This document shows positions 43,537 to 50,753 of a DNA stretch of 64,000 nt, piece after piece. The notes under the pieces were generated by a model. That model was not told where the DNA came from, searched no databases, and worked only from the letters and a program-made list of their open reading frames with translations. Location: positions 2,852,001-2,916,000 of the forward strand of contig CBDCLS010000006.1 of NCBI GenBank assembly GCA_965218775.1, given 5' to 3'. Made by a program: the position numbers and the translations under genes. Numbering within the stretch: position 1 is the first letter of the stretch; each line of letters opens with the position of its first letter. This stretch comes from CAUZIZ01 sp965218775. GTDB lineage: Bacteria > Acidobacteriota > UBA6911 > RPQK01 > JAJDTT01.

Positions 43537-45541
43537 GGGATCTAAGCTGTCCGCGCCAATGCGGGTCCTTCCACTGTTTTGGCTGGCCTTCGCCTCTCTT
43601 GCCTGGGGAAAGGATGAAGTCCGCTTCGAACTCGTCGTGGAACCGCCAGAGGTCGGCGTGGACAGTCGTTTTGATGCGACTGTAAAGGCAAGTATCAAAG
43701 AAGGATGGCATCTCTACTCCCTGACCCAGCCGCCGGGTGGGCCGATCAAGACCACGATCAGCGTCACCGAGAGCAGCTCCTTTGCCCAGGCTGGCGAGGT
43801 TCGACAGCCGGAGCCGCGGGTTCAGTTCGATCCCAACTTCGGAATCAATGCGGAGTTCTTCGATGGAAGAGTGGACTTCCTGGTTCCGGTACAGGTGAAG
43901 CCCGGCATTTCCCAAAGCGAGGAGGATCTGCAAGTCCAGGTACGCTTCATGATTTGCAGCGATACCCTTTGTTTGCCCCCGCAAACCAATACTCTGGCAG
44001 CCTCGGTGGTTATCGTCGCGGCTGCTGCCGCTTCTGCTGCTCCCGCGGGAGTGGAGCCTGCTGAACGAGCCACTGCCCCCGTTGAGAGGGTAGAAGCAGA
44101 ACCTGAAGATCGCGGCAAGGCGGCCGGAGCAGCAGCTGCCATACCGCTTTCGTTCTTAGCCTATCTGGGCTTTTCCATGACCATGGGTGGGCTTGCCCTG
44201 CTCACTCCTTGTGTTTTTCCCATGATCCCCATCACCGTTTCCTATTTCACCAAGCGGGAGGCGGTATCGAGACAACAGGCGCTGTCAGATGCGGCTTTGT
44301 ACAGCCTGGGGATCGTCCTGACCTTTACCATACTGGGTTTTGCTCTCACCTTCCTTTTTGGTCTGGGGGGCATCAATCGTCTGGCGGCGAGCCCCATCGT
44401 CAATCTTGGGATCGCGGCGGTCTTTCTGGTCTTTGCACTGAGCCTCTTCGGAGCCCTCGAAATCCGGTTGCCCTCGAGCTGGACTACATACCTGGACACG
44501 AAGGCCACTGCCACCGGGGGTGTGATCGGGATCCTCTTGATGGCGCTGACCTTCTCGCTGGTTTCCTTCACCTGCACGGTTCCCTTCGTAGGCACGCTGA
44601 TGGTGGCTGCGGTACAGGGCGACTTTCTCTGGTCCCTCTTGGGAATTACTGCATTTGCGGTCGTCTTCGCCACGCCCTTCTTTCTGCTTGCTCTGTTCCC
44701 GTCCTGGCTGCAAGCGCTGCCCAGGAGCGGAAGCTGGCTGAGCTCGGTGAAGGTCACCATGGGTTTTCTGGAGCTGGCGGCCGCCCTCAAGTTCATAAGC
44801 AATGTGGATCTGGTCTACCAATGGGAGTTGATCACGCGACCCGTTTTCATCACGGTCTGGTTGTCGATCGCCTTGGTGACCTGTTTCTATCTCCTGGGTT
44901 GGTTTCACTTCGAGCACGAGAGCCCGAACCCTCCGGTGGGCGTGGTCCGGATTCTCTCCGTCATCTTCTTCGGGGCAGTGGCCATTTACCTGTTTCGTGG
45001 TTTGTTCGGTTTTCCTCTGGGTGAGCTGGATGCATTCCTGCCTCCTCGCGACTATGGGAATCCTGCCTCAATTACGGCTCTGGGCGGACATTCCGAGGGC
45101 GATGAACCCGAATGGTTGACGGATTATCAGGCCGCCTTGAAGGTAGCTCAGCGGGAAAACCGGCCGGTCTTCGTTGATTTCACAGGTTACACCTGTACCA
45201 ATTGTCGCTGGATGGAGTCCAACGTATTTACCCTGCCAGAAGTGAGAAAACGTTTGGCGCAGTTCGTCCTGGTTCGCTTATTTACGGATGGGCCGGAACC
45301 GGAGCACGAGGAGAATCTCCGATTCGAGGAAAAACGATTTGGCACGATTGCTTTGCCCTACTATGCGGTGATGTCTCCGAGGGATGAGATCATCGTGACC
45401 TTCCCTGGATTGACCCGGGTTGTGGAAGACTTTGTGGGTTTTCTCGACAGGGGACTCCTGGGAGTGATCAGTTCCAAGGGGCAAGTCGAGGGCTCGAAGC
45501 TCAGGACAGAACGGCTGAAGCCATTACCGGGCGCTTACTGA
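43532..45541 (+). CDS. dsbD: Thiol:disulfide interchange protein DsbD
   Basis: The product (about 669 residues) carries a signal peptide (MRVLPLFWLAFASLAWG), a periplasmic DsbD-alpha domain with the CSDTLCLPP cysteine pair, eight membrane segments including TPCVFPMIPI and FTCTVPFVG, and a C-terminal thioredoxin domain with YTCTNCRW (Cys555, Cys558). It moves electrons from cytosolic thioredoxin to periplasmic proteins, for example during cytochrome c assembly, fitting the haem c proteins in this window. The last of four in-frame ATGs is given as start. Confidence 0.92.
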   Translation: MKGSKLSAPMRVLPLFWLAFASLAWGKDEVRFELVVEPPEVGVDSRFDATVKASIKEGWHLYSLTQPPGGPIKTTISVTESSSFAQAGEVRQPEPRVQFDPNFGINAEFFDGRVDFLVPVQVKPGISQSEEDLQVQVRFMICSDTLCLPPQTNTLAASVVIVAAAAASAAPAGVEPAERATAPVERVEAEPEDRGKAAGAAAAIPLSFLAYLGFSMTMGGLALLTPCVFPMIPITVSYFTKREAVSRQQALSDAALYSLGIVLTFTILGFALTFLFGLGGINRLAASPIVNLGIAAVFLVFALSLFGALEIRLPSSWTTYLDTKATATGGVIGILLMALTFSLVSFTCTVPFVGTLMVAAVQGDFLWSLLGITAFAVVFATPFFLLALFPSWLQALPRSGSWLSSVKVTMGFLELAAALKFISNVDLVYQWELITRPVFITVWLSIALVTCFYLLGWFHFEHESPNPPVGVVRILSVIFFGAVAIYLFRGLFGFPLGELDAFLPPRDYGNPASITALGGHSEGDEPEWLTDYQAALKVAQRENRPVFVDFTGYTCTNCRWMESNVFTLPEVRKRLAQFVLVRLFTDGPEPEHEENLRFEEKRFGTIALPYYAVMSPRDEIIVTFPGLTRVVEDFVGFLDRGLLGVISSKGQVEGSKLRTERLKPLPGAY

Positions 45542-45569
45542 TTTTCGCTGACAGGCAATACCGAAAGGC

Positions 45570-45863
45570 TTATTCGGGCAGATTCACGATGATGTCGCCG
45601 GGACGGGCGAAATTATAGCGCTCACGTGCGATTCTCTCGATTTCGCTGGGATCCACTTTGATTCGCTGGATGTTTTCGAGGCGGTTCTGATAATCCTGAC
45701 GCAGCTCGAGGTTTTCCAATCGGAGCACCTCTGCTTCCTGTCGGCTCTCACGCAGCTTCAGAAAGCCTCCATCCCCCCAGATGAGCATGTAGATCAGGGG
45801 AAGACAACTCAGAAAGAGAAGAATCCAGGAGAACTCGCGTTTCGCTTTTCGACTAATTGGCAT
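45570..45863 (-). CDS. FtsB/DivIC-like septum formation protein
   Basis: The 97-residue protein has a short cytosolic N-terminus, one membrane segment (FSWILLFLSCLPLIYMLIW), a leucine-zipper-like coiled coil (EAEVLRLENLELRQDYQNRLENIQ) and the family tail EIERIARERYNFARPGDIIV. It would act in the divisome with FtsL and FtsQ. Its start is only 17 bp from the divergent cutA start. Confidence 0.88.
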   Translation of the reverse strand: MPISRKAKREFSWILLFLSCLPLIYMLIWGDGGFLKLRESRQEAEVLRLENLELRQDYQNRLENIQRIKVDPSEIERIARERYNFARPGDIIVNLPE

Positions 45864-45880
45864 TGATCACGGAGAACAAG

Positions 45881-46198
45881 ATGAAATCGGTCCAAATTGT
45901 CTTCTGCACGATCGACAACGGTGATACCGCAAGACGGATTGCTCGGCAGCTGGTTGAAGAACGTCTTGCCGCATGTGTGAATATTATTGACAATGTGACG
46001 TCAATATACAAGTGGAAGGGTGATCTGGAGGAAGACCAGGAGCTCTTGATGGTGATGAAGACTTCGGCGGATCGGCTTCCTTCGCTGATTGAGAAGATCC
46101 AGGAAGTCCATCCCTACGATGTGCCCGAGGTTCTCGCCTGGCCTGCGGAGAAGGGCAACCCCGGCTACCTGGATTGGGTCCTGACACAGACGGGCTGA
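45881..46198 (+). CDS. cutA: CutA1 divalent-cation tolerance protein
   Basis: The 105-residue protein shows the small ferredoxin-like trimeric CutA fold: VFCTIDNGDTARRIARQLVEERLAACVNII, then YKWKGDLEEDQELLMVMKT and HPYDVPEVLAWP. The ATG at 45881 matches the family start; the 8 codons upstream overlap the ftsB-like start region. The role in metal tolerance is known only loosely for the family. Confidence 0.95.
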   Translation: MKSVQIVFCTIDNGDTARRIARQLVEERLAACVNIIDNVTSIYKWKGDLEEDQELLMVMKTSADRLPSLIEKIQEVHPYDVPEVLAWPAEKGNPGYLDWVLTQTG

Positions 46199-46297
46199 CG
46201 CCGCCTGTAACGCAACCTGGACCATTGCTCGGACAGGCTCCTAGCCCGAATAGCGACCTCATCCGCAATCAGGAGGTCCGATACCCTGAGGAAAAGA

Positions 46298-46327
46298 TTG
46301 TCTTGGGCGACATCCCGCCTGTATATT
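46298..46327 (+). promoter_or_regulatory. Candidate sigma-70 promoter for the exported protein gene
   Basis: TTGTCT (46298-46303) and TATATT (46322-46327) are separated by 18 bp and lie about 58 bp upstream of the ATG at 46385. This rests on sequence match alone. Confidence 0.4.
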
Positions 46328-46384
46328 CTCACCTGCTGGAACCCGTTGGCTAGTTTTCAGGGACGTTTGACGAAGGAGAAGGTA

Positions 46385-47203
46385 ATGCCACTTATCAAAG
46401 CAACCCACAGATTACTCCTGCTGGGTATCTGCCTGGCTGCGACATATTCGGTCAAGGCTCAGAATCCATGTGCGCTGGCCTCAGACGAGATTCAGAACGT
46501 TTTCTACGTTCCCCAGATTGGGCACGGTCGTGACATGGCGGGAAACCGGGTAGACACGAAGATAAGGATCCTGAATTTCGATGGAGCAGAAACTTCGACG
46601 GCCACGGTCGTCAGCTGCGGGGATGCGGGCGAGCTGAATCTTCTGCGGTCGGAGTTGGGCGAGCCCACGGCCCAAGTGGACATCACTCTCGAACCTGGTG
46701 GAACCGCAACGATCCAAAGCCTGAACAGTGACCCCGACACCGAACTTGCGGTTGGCTATGGGGGCATCATTACGTCGGATGCCTTGGGCATCAGCGTTCT
46801 GTTCAACATCGTGGACGCCGAGGGCAACCTCACATCCACCGACGTGCGCCCGGCAAGCCTGGTGAGTCGTGCCTCCTTTTTCGTGGAGGTGGGAGACGGA
46901 GTCGACACTGGCGTGGCCATCCTTCTCCCTCCCAACGCGTTAGGCGACAGCCAAGTTGGGCTACGCGTTCGTGGCTCCGATGGCAATATCAGCGGCGAGA
47001 ACTGCGTGACCATGGAACCAGGAGATCGGATCTCCCAATTCGTGACTGAGATCGTTCCCGGGCTGTCGGCTCTATCCGGCGCCGTCGAGATTTACGCCGA
47101 TGTACCTGTGGGCTTGATGCCTCTGAGACAGGAGGGCATTGTGATCACGACTGAATCGGTTTTTCCACCGCGAGTAGGGGTCAGCGCCGTGGTCTGTCCC
47201 TGA
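46385..47203 (+). CDS. Exported beta-rich protein, unknown
   Basis: The 272-residue product has a signal peptide (RLLLLGICLAATYSVKAQ) and a body that alternates beta-rich units (FYVPQIGHGRD...TKIRILNFDGAETSTATV; GVAILLPPNALGDSQVGLRV). It resembles repeated secreted domains common in acidobacterial proteins, but I cannot name a family. GAAGGAGAAGG precedes the ATG at 46385, so the longer frame from 46298 was not used. Confidence 0.75.
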   Translation: MPLIKATHRLLLLGICLAATYSVKAQNPCALASDEIQNVFYVPQIGHGRDMAGNRVDTKIRILNFDGAETSTATVVSCGDAGELNLLRSELGEPTAQVDITLEPGGTATIQSLNSDPDTELAVGYGGIITSDALGISVLFNIVDAEGNLTSTDVRPASLVSRASFFVEVGDGVDTGVAILLPPNALGDSQVGLRVRGSDGNISGENCVTMEPGDRISQFVTEIVPGLSALSGAVEIYADVPVGLMPLRQEGIVITTESVFPPRVGVSAVVCP

Positions 47204-47221
47204 ACTTCGACTAGAGTGCCC

Positions 47222-48256
47222 TCAATCCTTGTTCTTAGCCGCAGCCATGTAGGCAACGCATCTGAACCCGATGCTAGCTCGACGGGCGTCCTCGGGGATG
47301 AAGATGCGGTTGAAGCAGAGCATGTCCCGAGCGGGTCCGGAGAAGGCTCCACCCTTGATCACAATCTCGTAATCGTTTCCCTTCGGGACCTTTGTCGACG
47401 TCATTTCGGACACGTTGCCGCCCATGTCGAAGACCCCGAAAGGTGAAACGTCGCTCGGTCGGTTGCCGGTAGGTTCAGCTTGCTTGTTTCCGAAATTCGC
47501 GGCGCTCCTCCGAGGCATCTGGTTGCCCCAAGGGAAGTATCCTGCTTGGGTTCCTCTAGCCGCCTTTTCCCATTCTTCTCCGGTTGGTAGCCTTCCTCCT
47601 CGCCATTGACAGAAAGCCTGGGCATCCTTCTGGTTGACCCAGGCGACGGGAAACGTCAGCGACCATTCGGGGGGCACGTTTTGTTTCCAGTGGCTCAAGA
47701 AATCTGCAGGCTGAGTGGGCCTGTATCCGGTCTTCCAGACGAAGTGCCAGAAATGCTCGTTGGTTACCTCGAAGCGGTCGATGAAAAACTCAGCGGTGTC
47801 CACCGATCGGGGAGGCATGACAAATAGCTTCCGCGTGGTCTCAATCATACCCGGGAAGTTGTAGATCGACAGACTCAAAAAGAAGCGCAACTGCTGCTCG
47901 CTGGCTCCAAAGATGAACGGACCTGCCGGGATCCGAACCAGATCCTCCATGGGTTGATTCAATGGGGGCGGTGATTTCCCTGGTTGGTCGGCTAGTTTTT
48001 TTGTGGAGGCTGCCTCGGCAGACTGTGTAGGTGCAGACGGCGATCCCTGTGTCTCACTCGGTTCCGAGTGACAAGTGGCCGAGAAGACCATGAGTCCCGC
48101 GATCAAGGCGTTCTGAATCATCAGGGACGCTAGTCTGCCTGCAGAAACGGTCTGGCTCAAATTACTCAGTACCTTCTTCCCAGCCCGCGATGGCAAGCCA
48201 CCGACGCCAAAATAAACCGTTGATTCGCGTCGTCCCACGTTATTCATCATGTACAC
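47222..48256 (-). CDS. SUMF1/FGE-sulfatase-domain lipoprotein
   Basis: The C-terminal 230 residues form a formylglycine-generating-enzyme-like domain: MEDLVRIPAGPFIFG, FFIDRFEVTNEHFWHFV, PVAWVNQKDAQAFCQW, GRLPTGEEWEKAARG and DMGGNVSEM. The end (GGAFSGPARDMLC...IGFRC) lacks the paired active-site cysteines of true FGE, so a binding or structural role is more likely. A lipobox-like LMVFSATC suggests the true start may be at 48121 rather than 48256. It is divergent from the next gene. Confidence 0.8.
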   Translation of the reverse strand: MYMMNNVGRRESTVYFGVGGLPSRAGKKVLSNLSQTVSAGRLASLMIQNALIAGLMVFSATCHSEPSETQGSPSAPTQSAEAASTKKLADQPGKSPPPLNQPMEDLVRIPAGPFIFGASEQQLRFFLSLSIYNFPGMIETTRKLFVMPPRSVDTAEFFIDRFEVTNEHFWHFVWKTGYRPTQPADFLSHWKQNVPPEWSLTFPVAWVNQKDAQAFCQWRGGRLPTGEEWEKAARGTQAGYFPWGNQMPRRSAANFGNKQAEPTGNRPSDVSPFGVFDMGGNVSEMTSTKVPKGNDYEIVIKGGAFSGPARDMLCFNRIFIPEDARRASIGFRCVAYMAAAKNKD

Positions 48257-48270
48257 GGGAAATATAGCAA

Positions 48271-49653
48271 ATGGATAGCGATACAGTCGATCTGCTTGAG
48301 TATTACCTGCGGGACCATCCCGGCTTGAGGAGGTCTATCCTGGTCGATCCTCCACGCCTCCGGTGGCGCGGACGCTGGTGCCGAATTGCTCGCTGTCAGT
48401 TTCGCTTTTCCGGTCTTCGGTTGACCCTGGTCAATGGAGAGAAGGCCTTTCTATCAATTCAGGATGTAGAGGCTCACCGGCAGGAACATCTCCGCCCTCT
48501 TCTGAGTCTCATTGGAGGAGGATTCAAAGGCTGGAGAGTCGAGAGTATTCTTGGTGGGACTGACCGGATTCGGCACCAGAGCGGAGCCATTCTGAGAGTG
48601 CTCCTGGGCCAGGGAGGGCGTCATCAACTGCTCCTTGTAGCCTATCCTGACTCGGGTCCGTCGCCGGATCGAATGCTCTCTTCCGCACTCCTCTGGTGGG
48701 ATGCGGTCCATGCTACCCTCAAACCGGAGGGGCTGTTGGTGTGTGTCCCCGAGAACTGGAGCCAGGAACTGGTTCGAAGCCTTCCTGCTCTCGCAGTTTC
48801 CGTCCAATGCTTCCAGTATCGACGAGACTGGATCGATGGCCTGCCCGTGGTTGCTGCCGCTGCAGGCCTGGAGAGGGTTTTCCCTAGTTCGGACTCAGCT
48901 TCAGAGGTTTTCTCTCCCTGTATCCTCTTCCCCTTCTTGTCTAACGTTCCTGACGTTCTCCTGCAGCTGCAGAGGCGGTTCTCGTCCCTGGACTTGACCT
49001 ACCGAAAGGGAGCCTGGGAGGTCTCTCATCTCGGATTTCGCATGGCCTGGTCTGAGCCTGGGGGACATCCCTGTTATTTTGATCCCCAGTGTCCCCGGGT
49101 TCTCGATGCAGAGGTGCTGGCGGACTTTTCCTCCTATTTGGAGCGAGTCTGCAGCTACCGCATCTTTCCACCCCCGAATCCGCGGCACTTCTTCTATCGG
49201 TATCGGCAGGAGCGATGGCTTGAAAGCCTCGTGATCCGGGGACACCGGCTCTTGAATGATCGCTTTCGTGAGGTCATCTACTCTCAGGTACCCAGCTATC
49301 TGGACGGTCAACGGAAGGTGCTCGATCTGCTTACGGTCACCGATTCAGGTCGACTAGCCGTGCTCGAGTTGAAGACAGAAAGGAATCTGGATCTTATCTT
49401 TCAGGGCCTGGACTACTGGGAGCGGGTTCGTCAGCACCTTTGCCGGGAAGAGTTTCAAGAAGCTGGCTACTTCAGGGGCATTCACCTGTCTTCTGAGTCG
49501 CCGCTCCTCTATCTGGTGAGTCCGCTGTTCGAATTCCACAAGACGATGCCGACAATCAGGAGATACCTGAAGCCGGAAACGGCAGTTCAATGTGTGGGGG
49601 TCAATGCGGATTGGAAGAAGGGGTTGAGAGTCTTGCGCCGATTTGCCCTTTAG
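48271..49653 (+). CDS. Unknown protein with a PD-(D/E)xK nuclease-like domain
   Basis: The 460-residue cytosolic protein has an uncharacterised N-terminal 300 residues. They include LLWWDAVHATLKPEGLLVCVPENW. Towards the C-terminus, E318 (RWLESL), D352 (RKVLDLL) and E366-x-K368 (LAVLELK), followed by IFQGLDYWERV, form the spacing and hydrophobic pattern of a PD-(D/E)xK nuclease core. No helicase or restriction partner is next to it. Whether it cuts DNA, RNA or nothing is inference from these residues only. Confidence 0.65.
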   Translation: MDSDTVDLLEYYLRDHPGLRRSILVDPPRLRWRGRWCRIARCQFRFSGLRLTLVNGEKAFLSIQDVEAHRQEHLRPLLSLIGGGFKGWRVESILGGTDRIRHQSGAILRVLLGQGGRHQLLLVAYPDSGPSPDRMLSSALLWWDAVHATLKPEGLLVCVPENWSQELVRSLPALAVSVQCFQYRRDWIDGLPVVAAAAGLERVFPSSDSASEVFSPCILFPFLSNVPDVLLQLQRRFSSLDLTYRKGAWEVSHLGFRMAWSEPGGHPCYFDPQCPRVLDAEVLADFSSYLERVCSYRIFPPPNPRHFFYRYRQERWLESLVIRGHRLLNDRFREVIYSQVPSYLDGQRKVLDLLTVTDSGRLAVLELKTERNLDLIFQGLDYWERVRQHLCREEFQEAGYFRGIHLSSESPLLYLVSPLFEFHKTMPTIRRYLKPETAVQCVGVNADWKKGLRVLRRFAL

Positions 49654-49665
49654 GCGGCGAGGCAG

Positions 49666-49836
49666 TTAGTTGGCTTCTTCTTCGACGTCTTTGTCTTCGC
49701 CAGTCTTGAGGGAACTCTTGAAATTGCGAATACCTTCGCCCAAACCCTTACCCAACTGCGGCAGGCGAGTGGCGCCAAAGATCACGATCACAATCAAGAG
49801 AATGATGACTAGCTCTGAAACACCCAAGTTTCCCAT
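49666..49836 (-). CDS. tatA: Twin-arginine translocase subunit TatA
   Basis: The 56-residue protein has one membrane helix (LVIILLIVIVIFG) after GNLGVSE, then the FGATRLPQLGKGLGEGIRNFK amphipathic helix and an acidic tail. GAAAGGA lies before the ATG at 49836; 34 further upstream codons in the open frame are not part of it. TatC is not in the window. Tat export would serve the nearby Rieske protein and the metallo-hydrolase at 9167. Confidence 0.95.
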   Translation of the reverse strand: MGNLGVSELVIILLIVIVIFGATRLPQLGKGLGEGIRNFKSSLKTGEDKDVEEEAN

Positions 49837-49935
49837 TCCATCGGTCCTTTCGTAAGTACACCTCCATGCTACTCCTATGCCAGCCACGGTGTCAAACGGA
49901 CCCAGTAGTTGAACCAGGCCTTGCTGGGGCCGGAC

Positions 49936-50011
49936 CACGCGGTGGCCTCCAGGCCGCCGTCCGAGCCAAAGGCTCAGAAAAATAAGACTTCGGCCTGGAG
50001 GCCAAAGCTAC
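49936..50011. repeat. R2 hairpin repeat, copy d
   Basis: GCGGTGGCCTCCAGGCC pairs with GGCCTGGAGGCCAAAGC. The inner GAGCCAAAGGCTC hairpin is present. It lies in the 404-bp gap between tatA and the Rieske gene; the rest of the gap holds only the candidate promoter at 50107. Confidence 0.85.
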
Positions 50012-50106
50012 TTCTGAAAATGAAGTTTCAGTTTAGGTTCGCGTCGTCCGCCCCATCCGCGGCAGCGTGAGTGATGGGCCTCCATCCCCCATTGTTAAAT
50101 TCCGAA

Positions 50107-50136
50107 TTGGTCTAGGAGCCGGACACCGAGTACAAT
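50107..50136 (+). promoter_or_regulatory. Candidate sigma-70 promoter for the Rieske/cytochrome b operon
   Basis: TTGGTC (50107-50112) and TACAAT (50131-50136) are 18 bp apart and about 105 bp upstream of the Rieske ATG. Match is by eye only. Confidence 0.4.
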
Positions 50137-50240
50137 TGATAGTCGGTGGAGGTGCTTGCCGGCTCTGGCCAGCGAGAAAGGAGTAGGTTGTCTCACGGGG
50201 ACCCCGCCAGTCATGAGGACGTTGCGGCTACAAGGGAGAT

Positions 50241-50753
50241 ATGCTGAGGCGCGAGCTGTTCAAGAAACTGGCATCTGGTCTGGTTGGGGCGAGTCTTGTA
50301 CTCGTACCCCTTGTAGCTGGAATTGTCTTTCTGCTGGACCCACTGCGTCGCAGTGTCCTGCAGCGCGGCTTCAGGCGTGTCACCTCTATTGACAGTCTTC
50401 CTTTCGGCATCCCACGGAGTTTTACTGTGAAGGGCACACGGACCGATGCCTGGGAAACCACGCCGGACGTGCCGATTGGAGCCGTCTACCTGATTCGCCG
50501 CCCCGAAGAGATCCAGGCGTTTCAGGTGACCTGTCCCCATGCCGGCTGTTTTGTGGACTTCGATACCAGCAATCAGCTGTTCATCTGTCCCTGTCACGAG
50601 AGCTCCTTCAACCTCGATGGTTCCATCCAGGATCCCCAGAGTCCCGCTCCCCGTGGGCTGGATCGACTCGAGGTCAAAGTTGAGGGGACTGAGGTGCTCG
50701 TGCGCTATCAAGAGTTCCGTAAGGGAATCAGGGAGCAGATCACCGTCTCGTGA
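50241..50753 (+). CDS. Rieske [2Fe-2S] protein of a bc-type complex
   Basis: The 170-residue protein starts MLRRELFKKLASG, a Tat-like anchor, followed by one membrane segment. Its cluster motifs TCPHAGC (about residue 97) and CPCHESSF (about 115) give the two cysteines, two histidines and the disulfide. It takes electrons from quinol. The stop overlaps the GTG start of the cytochrome b gene (GTGA), so the two form one operon. Confidence 0.95.
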   Translation: MLRRELFKKLASGLVGASLVLVPLVAGIVFLLDPLRRSVLQRGFRRVTSIDSLPFGIPRSFTVKGTRTDAWETTPDVPIGAVYLIRRPEEIQAFQVTCPHAGCFVDFDTSNQLFICPCHESSFNLDGSIQDPQSPAPRGLDRLEVKVEGTEVLVRYQEFRKGIREQITVS

